This document shows positions 26,526 through 34,789 of a stretch of 64,000 bases of DNA, piece after piece. How positions within the stretch are numbered: the first letter of the stretch is position 1; every line of letters starts with the position of its first letter. Made by a program: the position numbers and the translations under genes. Under the pieces are notes generated by a model. It saw nothing but the letters and a program-made list of their open reading frames with translations, did no database searches and was not told the origin of the DNA. The DNA comes from a bacterium D16-36. GTDB lineage: Bacteria > Bacillota > Clostridia > Lachnospirales > Lachnospiraceae. Location of the stretch: the NCBI GenBank assembly GCA_003611745.1, contig RAYF01000008.1, positions 62,001 through 126,000 on the forward strand, written 5' to 3'.

Positions 26526-26720
26526 TTGAAGAAAAAGATAGAGGTTAAGACGCCGGATGATATTGAAAAAGTAAAGGAAGAGGAGCGTGCCAAGTGGGAA
26601 ATCGCTTTGGAGCTGGGGCTGTTTGATAAAGTGGTGGAAAATGGCTGGAAATCCCTTACCGCAAGGGAAAGCGGCAGGATTGGCGGAATTATTTCATCCA
26701 GAAGTGGGAAAAAGCGTTAA
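26526..26720 (+). CDS. Alpha/beta-type small acid-soluble spore protein
   Basis: A 64-residue protein. The stretch KWEIALELGLFDKVVENGWKS followed by LTARESGRIGGIISSR matches the two conserved blocks of alpha/beta-type SASPs (the GPR cleavage region and the SGxxGG DNA-binding helix). These proteins coat spore DNA and protect it, and are broken down at germination. The start is a TTG at 26526 preceded by GGGAGG. Such genes are normally read by sigma-G in the forespore; only a weak match to that promoter can be seen upstream. It shows the organism can probably form spores. Confidence 0.85.
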   Translation: MKKKIEVKTPDDIEKVKEEERAKWEIALELGLFDKVVENGWKSLTARESGRIGGIISSRSGKKR

Positions 26721-27025
26721 GTAAACATCGGTTGTGAATGGTGACATATTGATTTGGGGCAGTAATGAATATATATACTGAAAATTGATTTCCGTGAGTT
26801 GTTGTAAAGAGTGCTTGCGAAATGCCCGGAAATCCTGTAAAGTAATTAGGGAAAGACTGTTTCATTAATCTGAGGGCAGTTTTTAAGAAGATTGCCGCCA
26901 TCTGGAGAGGTAGCCTAATGTATGATGGTAGTCAAATACCCCGCGCGCAGTCGCCAAGTGCAAGCAAGCTTGCGTTTGGCTCGTTGCGTACGCGAGAATA
27001 AAATGGCGGCGGATGGAGGGCTGAG
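26721..27025 (+). other. Structured, gene-free region upstream of cysS
   Basis: 305 bases without a convincing gene and without a T-box core. It contains a 20-base motif (26778-26797) shared with 13839-13858, a GATTTCCG/CGGAAATC pair (26787-26794 with 26827-26834), and a long-range 8-bp pair GCCGCCAT (26894-26901) with ATGGCGGC (27003-27010), whose second arm ends five bases before the cysS ribosome binding site. Inside that lies a hairpin, GCCAAGTGCAAG (26953-26964) with CTTGCGTTTGGC (26969-26980), flanked by further GC-rich pairing bases. It could be a cis-regulatory RNA or a small inserted repeat element. Confidence 0.5.
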
Positions 27026-28435
27026 ATGAGAGAAATTAGTTTGTATAATACATTGACGAAGAAAATTGAATTATTTGTGCCGAATGAGGAAGGGAAAGTG
27101 AAAATGTATACCTGCGGGCCAACGGTATATCATTTTGCACATATTGGGAATCTTAGAAGTTATATTATGGAGGATGTGCTGGAGAAAGCATTCCGCTACG
27201 CAGGATATGATGTGAAACGCGTAATGAATATTACAGATGTGGGGCATCTTTCGAGCGATGCAGACAGCGGTGAGGATAAGATGTTAATGGGGGCAAAGCG
27301 TGAACATAAATCAGTTATGGAGATTGCTGCCTTTTACCGTAATGCATTTTTTGATGACTGCAGAAAGCTTAATATCAAGACACCGGATGTGGTGGAGCCT
27401 GCGACAAACTGCATCCCGGAGTTTATAGAAATGATTTCCAAATTGATAGACAAGGGATATGCGTATGAGGCAGGCGGGAATGTCTATTTTGATACAGGAA
27501 AGTTAGAGAACTATTATGTTCTTTCGAACCAGAATGAGGAAGAACTGATGGTTGGTGCCAGGGAGGATGTTGAGGAGGATGTCAATAAAAAGAATAAAAC
27601 AGACTTTGTGCTGTGGTTTACCAAATCAAAGTTTGATGATCAGGAATTAAAGTGGGAAAGTCCGTGGGGTACGGGATATCCGGGGTGGCATATTGAGTGC
27701 TCAGCAATCAGCATCAAGCATCTTGGAGAAAAACTGGATATCCATTGCGGCGGTATTGACAATGTATTTCCGCACCATACAAACGAGATTGCCCAGAGTG
27801 AAACCTATCTTGGGCACAAGTGGTGTAACTATTGGTTCCATATTCTTCATCTGAATGACAATTCAGGAAAGATGAGCAAATCAAAGGGGGATTTTCTGAC
27901 GGTCTCCCTTCTGGAGAGTAAAGGCTATAATCCTTTGGTATACAGAATGTTCTGCCTGCAGTCGCATTATCGGAAACCTCTGGTATTTAGTTATGATGTG
28001 CTGGACAATGTTAAGGCGGCATATGATAAACTCATTAAGAAGATTGCTTCCCTTGGGAGGGATGGGGAACTGGAGCAGGATAAAATGGAAGTATTCCGGA
28101 CGGCATTTGCAGAGTCTCTGGGCAGTGACATTAACACATCTCAGGCACTGACTGTAGTTTATGATGTGTTAAAAGCGGATTTGAATGATGCCAGCAAGAG
28201 GGCGCTGCTGGAGGAATTTGATTGTGTGCTGTCTCTGGATTTGACAAAGGAGGTAGAAGCAGGCGAAGTTGATGCGGACTTAGCTGCCTATGTGGAAGAA
28301 ATGATAGAGAAGAGGAAGGCAGCACGCAGGGAAAAGGATTTTGCGAGAGCAGATGCCATTCGTGACGAGCTGTTACAGAAAGGTGTCGAGATTAAGGATA
28401 CCCGTGAGGGGACAACATGGAGCATTTTATCATGA
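27026..28435 (+). CDS. cysS: Cysteine--tRNA ligase
   Basis: A 469-residue class I synthetase. The zinc ligand C30 in MYTCGPTVY, the HIGH motif HIGN (39-42), the zinc-site segment WHIECSAIS, and KMSKS (from K282) in [11 protein letters not shown] are all present, with the usual length. GGAGGG lies five bases before the ATG. The region upstream is unusually structured and may control it. The Fur-family gene overlaps its end by 19 bases, suggesting co-expression. Confidence 0.97.
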   Translation: MREISLYNTLTKKIELFVPNEEGKVKMYTCGPTVYHFAHIGNLRSYIMEDVLEKAFRYAGYDVKRVMNITDVGHLSSDADSGEDKMLMGAKREHKSVMEIAAFYRNAFFDDCRKLNIKTPDVVEPATNCIPEFIEMISKLIDKGYAYEAGGNVYFDTGKLENYYVLSNQNEEELMVGAREDVEEDVNKKNKTDFVLWFTKSKFDDQELKWESPWGTGYPGWHIECSAISIKHLGEKLDIHCGGIDNVFPHHTNEIAQSETYLGHKWCNYWFHILHLNDNSGKMSKSKGDFLTVSLLESKGYNPLVYRMFCLQSHYRKPLVFSYDVLDNVKAAYDKLIKKIASLGRDGELEQDKMEVFRTAFAESLGSDINTSQALTVVYDVLKADLNDASKRALLEEFDCVLSLDLTKEVEAGEVDADLAAYVEEMIEKRKAARREKDFARADAIRDELLQKGVEIKDTREGTTWSILS

Positions 28436-28872
28436 ATCATGCAAAGACATATCATACAAGGCAGCAGAAAGTGATTCTGAAATGTATGGAACAGATGGAG
28501 TCAGGGTACATCACAGCAGGCCAGATTGCAGAGTATTTAAAAAATCAGGGGGAGGCAGTAGGGCTTACTACTGTCTACCGGCATCTGGAACGTTTTCAAA
28601 AGGAAGGCATTGTCCGAAAAATAGTTCTGGATGGTAATAGCGGCGCCTGTTATCAGTATGTCAGGAAAGAGGAAGAGGATGGCAGTCAGTTTCTATTAAA
28701 ATGTGAAGATTGCGGCGACATTATGAATATGGACTGTGGACATATGAAAGAGCTGTATTCCCACGTGCTGGAAGAACATCACTTTAATGTAAATCCTCAT
28801 AGAACTATGTTTTACGGAGTTTGTGAAAAATGTTTGGTAAAGGGGCAGGATTTTCACAATAAGCAGGATTAG
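28417..28872 (+). CDS. Fur-family metalloregulator
   Basis: A 151-residue protein with an N-terminal winged helix (TRQQKVILKCMEQ ... TAGQIAEYLKNQGEAVGLTTVYRHLERFQKEGIV), the TVYRHL helix being typical of Fur/Zur/PerR, and a C-terminal dimer domain. Structural zinc cysteines are visible in KCEDCGDI and VCEKCL, plus metal-ligand histidines in LEEHHFNVNPHR. Which metal or peroxide it senses cannot be told. ATG 28417 has GAGGGG five bases upstream; a second ATG at 28432 overlaps the cysS stop as ATGA and is an alternative start. Confidence 0.88.
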   Translation: MEHFIMNHAKTYHTRQQKVILKCMEQMESGYITAGQIAEYLKNQGEAVGLTTVYRHLERFQKEGIVRKIVLDGNSGACYQYVRKEEEDGSQFLLKCEDCGDIMNMDCGHMKELYSHVLEEHHFNVNPHRTMFYGVCEKCLVKGQDFHNKQD

Positions 28873-28896
28873 GTGTTTAAAATGTGCAGGCATTGC

Positions 28897-28986
28897 AAAA
28901 GTCATGACGAAAATGTGTATGAATGGGTAAAAAGTCATGACGAAAATGTGTATATATGGGCGAAAAGTCATGACGAAAATGTGTAT
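28897..28986 (+). repeat. 33-bp tandem direct repeats with a GTCATGAC core
   Basis: A 24-base unit (AAAAGTCATGACGAAAATGT then GTAT) occurs at 28897-28920, 28930-28953 and 28963-28986 without a single change, while the nine-base linkers differ. Period 33 is about three helical turns, so each palindromic GTCATGAC faces the same side of the DNA. The array lies between the Fur-family gene and the AAA ATPase gene, and a TATAAT (28984-28989) overlaps the end of the third unit. Looks like an array of protein-binding sites. Confidence 0.9.
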
Positions 28987-29051
28987 AATCCTTGCCGGAA
29001 TGCATAAAATAGGCTATGATAGAGTAAATGGATTAGGGGGAAGCACATTTT

Positions 29052-30368
29052 ATGTACCGGAAACTGATTGAACAATTAAAAAGATGGAAAAATAGCAAAA
29101 ACAGGAAACCCATGATTATACGAGGGGCAAGGCAGGTCGGGAAAACATGGCTTATGAAGGAATTTGGGCGGACCTGCTATCAGCACAGCGTATATATTTC
29201 TATGGATGAAAACGAGATTATGGAGGGGGTTTTCCGGGATGCTTTTGACATTAAGAGGATTATTGCATCATTGGAGATAGAGGCGGGATTTAAGATTAAT
29301 CCAGAGGATACCCTGATTATATTTGATGAGGTACAGGAAATCCCAAGGGCATTAAAGTCACTAAAATACTTTTATGAAAATGCTCCGGAATATCATATCG
29401 TTGCTGCAGGCTCACTTCTGGGTGTTGCACTGCATGAAGGGACATCATTTCCAGTGGGGAAAGTGGATTTTTGCGATTTGTATCCGCTGGATTATGAAGA
29501 ATTTCTGGCAGCATGTCAGGAGGAACAGCTTATCAGGTTGTTAGCATCAGGAGACTACAGCCTTATTAGTAATTATAAAAACCGTTTCATTGATTATCTG
29601 AAATATTATTATTATGTGGGCGGGATGCCGGAGGTGGTTTCTGTTTATCGGGAAACATGGGATTTGAGGGCTGTCAGGGATATTCAGGAAAAATTGCTGG
29701 CAGCATATGAAAATGACTTTTCAAAACATGCCCCTTCGGGCATTGTTACAAGGATTAAGATGTTGTGGAATTCCATTCCTGCCCAGCTTGCGAAGGAAAA
29801 TAAAAAGTTTATCTATGGCCTGATCCGCGAGGGGGCAAGGGCACGGGAGTATGAGGTTGCTATGACATGGCTTATTGACTGTGGTCTGGTATATAAGGTT
29901 AACCGTGTAAAGAAGCCCGATTTTCCTTTGCGGGCATATCAGGATTTTCAGGCATTTAAATTATTTGTACTGGATGTGGGGCTGCTTGGGGCGATGACAA
30001 AACTCAGTGCCAAAGTGATATTGGAGGGAAATGCCTTGTTTGAGGAGTTCAAAGGTGCGCTTACAGAGCAATATGTTTTGCAGCAGCTGGTGTTGAATCC
30101 GGAACATGATATTTTTTACTGGTCATCAGATACTGCAAAAGCAGAACTTGATTTTTTGATTCAAAATGATGATAAGATTATTCCGATGGAAGTAAAGGCG
30201 GAAGAAAACCTGCAGGCAAAAAGTTTGAAGATGTTTTATCAAAAATATCAGCCGGATATAGCCGTGAGGACATCTATGTCGGATTACAGGATTCAGGACT
30301 GGATGGTTAATATACCATTGTATGGGATTGGGCAGATGTTTTCTGCATTATGTGAGGGGGAGGGATAA
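29052..30368 (+). CDS. AAA-family ATPase with DUF4143 domain
   Basis: A 438-residue protein. The N-terminal AAA_14 type ATPase has Walker A in RGARQVGKTWLM (about 24-35), Walker B in TLIIFDEVQEIPRAL, and a sensor-like VAAGSLLGVAL. The C-terminal third (LTEQYVLQQL ... YWSSDTAKAELDFLIQ ... PMEVKAEENLQ) is the DUF4143 domain, which has a nuclease-like fold. Such ATPases are common singletons in gut Clostridia and Bacteroides; the function is unknown. The 33-bp repeats just upstream may control it. Confidence 0.85.
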   Translation: MYRKLIEQLKRWKNSKNRKPMIIRGARQVGKTWLMKEFGRTCYQHSVYISMDENEIMEGVFRDAFDIKRIIASLEIEAGFKINPEDTLIIFDEVQEIPRALKSLKYFYENAPEYHIVAAGSLLGVALHEGTSFPVGKVDFCDLYPLDYEEFLAACQEEQLIRLLASGDYSLISNYKNRFIDYLKYYYYVGGMPEVVSVYRETWDLRAVRDIQEKLLAAYENDFSKHAPSGIVTRIKMLWNSIPAQLAKENKKFIYGLIREGARAREYEVAMTWLIDCGLVYKVNRVKKPDFPLRAYQDFQAFKLFVLDVGLLGAMTKLSAKVILEGNALFEEFKGALTEQYVLQQLVLNPEHDIFYWSSDTAKAELDFLIQNDDKIIPMEVKAEENLQAKSLKMFYQKYQPDIAVRTSMSDYRIQDWMVNIPLYGIGQMFSALCEGEG

Positions 30369-30436
30369 TGGGATTTGGCAAAGATGGGGCAAAATAGACA
30401 GAATTGTCAGGGGATATTGAGGGGGGGAGAGTTAAA

Positions 30437-31315
30437 ATGAAAAGAATGGAAAATAGAAAGCAGAGGACGGTTCGTGGTGCTTTGGATAGTATTACCGGCT
30501 TTCTGCGGTTACATTATAGAAAAATAGCTATGGGGGTTTTGTTCGCTGTTGTTGCTGTCTGCGCCTTTTTTCTCGGGGTGCAGGTGGGAAGCAGAAAGGG
30601 GAAGAGTACAGAGACTTTTTCGAATAAGGCAGTTGTACATAATGCCAGTACCAAGGAACCTACTGTGACGGACAAGCTGGAGAGCACGGCAGTGCCGGAA
30701 AAAGAGATTTATACCTTTCTTCAAGGTCCAAAATCGTGGGGGAAACGGTTAAAGTGGTCAGGCGAATGGGGTGTAAATTTTTATGACGGCGGCTCGTTTG
30801 GCGGATTTGGCTGCGGGCTTTGCTGCATAGCAAATGTTTATTCTTCCCTTACAAAATATCAGTGTACACCTTTAGATGCTTACCGGTATGCAAAAAGAAA
30901 GACAGATTATCAGGGGGGAGGGGCGATTGGCTGGGGGCATATGCGCCAGTCGCTGACTTCCCTTGGGTTTGACTGCGGGGTTGCAAAAAAGCCGGACTCC
31001 TATGAGGCATTCCGGGCGGATATTGCAGAGGGGCAGAGTGCCATTGTGCTGGTGAGCAGCGCAGATTCTAAATGCTATTGGAAAGACACGCCGGGGCATT
31101 ATGTTACCATCTTTTTGTATGACGGGGAAAATGAGAAGGTTTTTCTGGCGGACTCCGGGGATCCGGAGCATAATGGGCACAGGGTTTCGCTGCGCAAGAT
31201 ATACAAATCGCTGAAAACGGCCAGTGCATGGCAGTATCTGCTGGTGAAGGGGTATGATGAAAAAGAGGATCAGTGGAAGCATAAAAAAGCGGAGGGGAAC
31301 TGGGTAAAGGAATAG
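30437..31315 (+). CDS. Membrane-anchored C39-like cysteine peptidase domain protein
   Basis: A 292-residue protein with a basic N-terminus, one transmembrane helix (about 33-50), a linker and an extracytoplasmic domain from about 92. The segment SFGGFGCGLCCIANVYSSL, H221 in TPGHYVTIFLYD and D239 in VFLADSGDP fit the Cys-His-Asp plan of peptidase family C39-like proteins, with C126 the likely nucleophile. It probably cleaves a peptide or cell-wall amide outside the cell; the substrate is unknown. ATG 30437 follows a G-rich ribosome site. An esterase gene follows ten bases after its stop. Confidence 0.75.
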   Translation: MKRMENRKQRTVRGALDSITGFLRLHYRKIAMGVLFAVVAVCAFFLGVQVGSRKGKSTETFSNKAVVHNASTKEPTVTDKLESTAVPEKEIYTFLQGPKSWGKRLKWSGEWGVNFYDGGSFGGFGCGLCCIANVYSSLTKYQCTPLDAYRYAKRKTDYQGGGAIGWGHMRQSLTSLGFDCGVAKKPDSYEAFRADIAEGQSAIVLVSSADSKCYWKDTPGHYVTIFLYDGENEKVFLADSGDPEHNGHRVSLRKIYKSLKTASAWQYLLVKGYDEKEDQWKHKKAEGNWVKE

Positions 31316-31325
31316 GGGGGGCCTG

Positions 31326-31991
31326 ATGGAAGGTTATTTTGTATATAGCAATATTAACGTGTATTATATTGTACCGGAAAATGCAGACTGTGTCTGCTAT
31401 TTTCATGGGACAAAGGAAATGGCAGGGAAACTTGCCGCAAAGCCCTTTAGCAGCAGGGTAGGGCTGCTGGCGGTTTCCGGGGAGGATTGGAACAGGGATT
31501 TATCGCCGTGGGCAGCACCTGCCGTTTTTAGGAAGGGCGGTGATTTTTCAGGAGGGGCCGGAAGGCACCTTTCTTTTTTGTGTGAAAATGTAATTCCGCT
31601 GACAGAGGAAAAGCTGGGCCTGCATGTTGTAAGGCGCGGGTTAATGGGATATTCCCTGGCAGGGCTTTTTGCGCTTTATGCAATGTACCAGACGGATTTT
31701 TTTACTGATATTGCGTCTGTGTCTGGTTCTCTTTGGTATGACGGCTTTATAGAATATATGGTAGAAAGGGAACCGCTTGGTAAGCCGCATAAGGTATATT
31801 TGTCTTTGGGGCTTAAGGAGAAAAACACAAAGAATGTGCGCATGGCAGAGGTAGAGAGTCGTACGGAGAAAGCAATGGACTATCTGTGCAGTATTGGAAT
31901 CGACTGTGTTTTTGAGAAGAATCCCGGCAATCATTTTTTTCAGGAGGAGGAGCGTATGCAGAAGGCCCTTTTATGGCTTTATGGAAAATAA
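31326..31991 (+). CDS. Alpha/beta-hydrolase, putative esterase
   Basis: A 221-residue protein without signal peptide. GYSLAGLFALY carries the nucleophile elbow (S110), and H203 in NPGNHFFQEE is the probable catalytic His. The spacing and the SVSGSLWYDGF segment recall putative esterases of the Fes/IroE/esterase D type. GGGGGGG precedes the ATG. The first 100 residues are less conserved than usual, so the substrate is not predictable. Probably in one transcript with the C39-like gene. Confidence 0.7.
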   Translation: MEGYFVYSNINVYYIVPENADCVCYFHGTKEMAGKLAAKPFSSRVGLLAVSGEDWNRDLSPWAAPAVFRKGGDFSGGAGRHLSFLCENVIPLTEEKLGLHVVRRGLMGYSLAGLFALYAMYQTDFFTDIASVSGSLWYDGFIEYMVEREPLGKPHKVYLSLGLKEKNTKNVRMAEVESRTEKAMDYLCSIGIDCVFEKNPGNHFFQEEERMQKALLWLYGK

Positions 31992-32091
31992 CTTACCGAT
32001 TGGTTTTGGGTATGATTTGCCAATATTGGGAAAAGTGTATATAATGCAGTTGACAAGTGTGTAAAGCAGGAAATGGCAGGAGGGTTTTGGA

Positions 32092-32940
32092 ATGGAACAT
32101 TATATAGAACAGAGATTTACAGGAGAGAGGGCACTGTTCCAGAGCGACGGGCTGGAGCTTTCTTATTGTACTTTTGCAGATGGGGAATCACCTCTGAAGG
32201 AGAGTAAGAACCTCGTGATTCATGACAGCCTTTTTCAGTGGAAGTACCCGCTTTGGTACTGCCAGAATGTTACGGTGGAGGATTCTGTCTGGTTTGAGAT
32301 GGCGAGGGCTGGGGTATGGTATACAGACCATATCAGTGTTAAAAATTCTACGATAGAGGCGCCAAAGAATTTCAGGCGCTGCAGTAATCTGGTGCTGGAA
32401 AATGTCAACATGCCAAATGCATCGGAGACTCTCTGGAACTGTAATCAGGTTTCGATGAAGCATGTTACGGCAAAGGGTGATTATTTTGGCATGGGCTGTA
32501 CTAATGTAGAGATTGAGGATTTTACGCTGGTGGGGAACTACTCTTTTGACGGTGCAAAAAATATTACGCTCCGGAATGCAAAGCTCCTCTCAAAAGATGC
32601 TTTCTGGAATTGTGAGGATATTACGGTATATGATTCTTTTATATCAGGTGAATATTTTGGGTGGAATTCCAAAAATGTTACCCTGATAGGCTGTACGGTT
32701 GAGAGCGAACAGGGGATGTGTTATATGGATCATATCGTGATGAAAAACTGTAAGCTTTTAAATACAAATCTGGCATTTGAATACTCCACAGTAGATGCAG
32801 AGATTGACAGTTCGGTAATTAGTGTTAAGAATCCGTATTCCGGCAGGATAAGGGCAAAGGAAATTGGTGAGATTATTTTTGACAATAAGGAAATGAGACG
32901 AGAGGATACAGAGATTTGCGTAGAAAAGGAAATAAAGTAG
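32092..32940 (+). CDS. DUF3737-family right-handed beta-helix protein
   Basis: A 282-residue protein made of about ten short repeats, each containing a strand pair such as NLVIHDSLFQWKYPLWYC, NVTVEDSVWFEMARAGVWY and NITLRNAKLLSKDAFWNC. The recurring N-(V/I)-T-(V/L)-x-(D/N) steps are typical of a parallel beta-helix, and the whole matches the DUF3737 family. There is no signal peptide. The function of the family is unknown. GGAGGG stands ahead of the ATG, and the MATE gene overlaps its end by 25 bases. Confidence 0.85.
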   Translation: MEHYIEQRFTGERALFQSDGLELSYCTFADGESPLKESKNLVIHDSLFQWKYPLWYCQNVTVEDSVWFEMARAGVWYTDHISVKNSTIEAPKNFRRCSNLVLENVNMPNASETLWNCNQVSMKHVTAKGDYFGMGCTNVEIEDFTLVGNYSFDGAKNITLRNAKLLSKDAFWNCEDITVYDSFISGEYFGWNSKNVTLIGCTVESEQGMCYMDHIVMKNCKLLNTNLAFEYSTVDAEIDSSVISVKNPYSGRIRAKEIGEIIFDNKEMRREDTEICVEKEIK

Positions 32941-34337
32941 ATTTACTGTCTTACATAAGAAATGGGCAGGAGCTATCTGCAAAACAAAAATTCAGTCTGG
33001 TTATAAAACTCAGTACCCCGGCAGTTCTGGCACAGATCACATCTATCATGATGCAGTATATTGATGCATCAATGGTAGGCAGAATGGGAGCCGGGGCATC
33101 GGCATCGATAGGGCTGGTGTCAACAACGGTATGGCTTTTTGGGGGTATCTGTTCTTCCGGGGCAGCCGGTTTTTCTATTCAGGCAGCCCAGTATATCGGA
33201 GCAAAAAAATATGAGAAAGCAAGGGAAGTGCTGCGTCAGGCTGTCGCAGCACTCCTCTTGTTTTCGTTCCTGCTTGCTGCAGCCGGAATTGCAATTAGTT
33301 TTTTTCTGCCAGTGTGGCTTGGCGGCATGAAGGAGATCCGCAGGGATGCGTCTGTTTATTTTTTAGTGTACGCCTGTTCCCTGCCGGTAATGGGGATGAA
33401 CCGTCTTGCAGGAAGCATGCTGCAGTGCAGCGGTAATATGAAGATACCGGGTATACTGAATTCCCTAATGTGTGTACTTGATGTGGTTTTTAATGCATTC
33501 CTTATCTTTCAGGGCTTTGATTTTTCTTTTCTGGGAATCCATGTAGTGGTTCCCGGAGCAGGTCTTGGGGTACTCGGAGCAGCTTTGGGTACAGCATTGG
33601 CACAGTTTGTTACTGCGTGCCTGATGCTGTATTTTTTGTGTTTCCGTTCCCCGATTCTCCGGCTGCAGAGAGGGGAACATACAAAGATACAGGCGGAATG
33701 TATCAAAAGGGCTGTCCGTATCTCGGCACCGATTGCTTTTGAGCATTGTGTCGTCTGTGGGGCAATGATTGCTGCAACAAAGATTGTTGCACCTTTGGGG
33801 ATTATTTCTATTGCGGCAAATTCGTTTGCCGTTACAGCCGAGAGCTTATGCTATATGCCGGGACATGGGATTGCAGACGCGGCAACGACATTGGTAGGCC
33901 AGAGTGTGGGCGCTGTCAGGGACAAGCTGGCACTTTCTTTTGGGCGGATAACGGTTGGGTGCGGGATGGCTATGATGGCATGTACAGGTACAGTGATGTT
34001 TTTTGCCGCACCATTTATGATAGGGATTTTGACGCCGGATCCGGAAGTACAGGCTTTGGGTGCACGTATCCTTAGGATAGAAGCGTTTGCGGAACCATTG
34101 TACGGGGCGTCCATTGTAGCAACGGGCGTGCTTCGTGGGGCAGGTGATACGCTGGTTCCAAGTATTATGAATTTTGTCAGCATGTGGGTGGTGCGCCTTC
34201 CGCTTTCCTTTTGGCTGTCAAAATCATATGGGCTGACAGGTGTATGGATTGCCATGTGTGTGGAACTTTGCTTTAGGGGAATGATTTTTTTAGTCCGTAT
34301 TGGGAGAAAAAAGTGGCTTTTGATAAAAAAGAGTTGA
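32916..34337 (+). CDS. MATE-family multidrug efflux transporter
   Basis: A 473-residue protein with about 12 transmembrane helices in two MatE halves: STPAVLAQITSIMMQYIDASMVGRMG at the start and the internal repeat AVRISAPIAFEHCVVCGAMIAATKIVAPLG. MATE proteins export drugs or metabolites in exchange for Na+ or H+. The best start I can find is a TTG at 32916 with AGAGGA ten bases before it, inside the DUF3737 gene; no ATG or GTG stands near the expected N-terminus, so translational coupling is likely. The exact start is uncertain. Confidence 0.88.
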   Translation: MRRKGNKVDLLSYIRNGQELSAKQKFSLVIKLSTPAVLAQITSIMMQYIDASMVGRMGAGASASIGLVSTTVWLFGGICSSGAAGFSIQAAQYIGAKKYEKAREVLRQAVAALLLFSFLLAAAGIAISFFLPVWLGGMKEIRRDASVYFLVYACSLPVMGMNRLAGSMLQCSGNMKIPGILNSLMCVLDVVFNAFLIFQGFDFSFLGIHVVVPGAGLGVLGAALGTALAQFVTACLMLYFLCFRSPILRLQRGEHTKIQAECIKRAVRISAPIAFEHCVVCGAMIAATKIVAPLGIISIAANSFAVTAESLCYMPGHGIADAATTLVGQSVGAVRDKLALSFGRITVGCGMAMMACTGTVMFFAAPFMIGILTPDPEVQALGARILRIEAFAEPLYGASIVATGVLRGAGDTLVPSIMNFVSMWVVRLPLSFWLSKSYGLTGVWIAMCVELCFRGMIFLVRIGRKKWLLIKKS

Positions 34338-34387
34338 CATATCAGTAAAAATGTATTATTGTATTACTATAGTAATACAATAATACA
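34334..34387 (+). promoter_or_regulatory. Promoter with a perfect 36-bp palindromic operator
   Basis: TTGACA (34334-34339), a 17-base spacer and TATTGT (34357-34362) make a strong promoter 40 bases before the GntR gene. Bases 34352-34387 form an uninterrupted perfect palindrome (each half TGTATTATTGTATTACTA or its complement) covering the -10 and the start site. It is the obvious binding site of the GntR/YtrA-type repressor encoded next, giving autoregulation of the ABC operon. Confidence 0.85.
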
Positions 34388-34402
34388 GAAGGGAGGGGCG
34401 GC

Positions 34403-34789
34403 ATGGAGTGGAAATTTACGGATGATATTCCGATCTACCAGCAGATTATGGATATCATAAAGCAGCAGATTGCAAGCGGAGAGCTTGCAGTGGGCGAAAA
34501 ACTGCCGTCGGTCAGGGAAATGGCACTGGCGGCAGGCGTAAATCCTAACACAATGCAGAAAGCATTGGCAGAATTAGAGAGGGAGGGGCTTCTGTATTCA
34601 AAGCGCACTGCAGGGCGTTTTGTCGCAGAACAGGAAGAAATCAAAAAGGGTCTACAGGAGGAATTGCTCATGGGATATATTGAAACATTTTTAAAAAATA
34701 TGGCTAAGCTTGGTTATACGGTGGAAGAGGTCGTGGAGATAATTCTGAAGCATGAAAAGGGGGAGGAGAAAGATGGACAATTTAATTAA
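34403..34789 (+). CDS. GntR-family (YtrA subfamily) transcriptional regulator
   Basis: A 128-residue protein: a winged helix (DDIPIYQQIMDIIKQQIASGELAVGEKLPSVREMALAAGVNPNTMQKALAELEREGLL, split by eye over residues 6-64) and a short C-terminal helical domain of about 50 residues. The short effector part marks the YtrA subfamily, which usually represses an adjacent ABC transporter operon and responds to envelope or cell-wall stress. Here it is coupled to two ABC genes and has a 36-bp palindrome in its own promoter. Confidence 0.88.
   Translation: MEWKFTDDIPIYQQIMDIIKQQIASGELAVGEKLPSVREMALAAGVNPNTMQKALAELEREGLLYSKRTAGRFVAEQEEIKKGLQEELLMGYIETFLKNMAKLGYTVEEVVEIILKHEKGEEKDGQFN

Noticed and set aside
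26721-27025. T-box riboswitch before cysS
   Set aside because: No GGTGG(A/T)ACCGCG-type core and no terminator/antiterminator pair near the gene.
28696-28971. A minus-strand frame across the 33-bp repeats giving a repetitive peptide
   Set aside because: The repetition of the peptide simply reflects the DNA repeats (33 is a multiple of three); no ribosome binding site is present.
28897-28986. CRISPR array
   Set aside because: Only three units, nine-base linkers instead of 30-base spacers, and no cas genes nearby.
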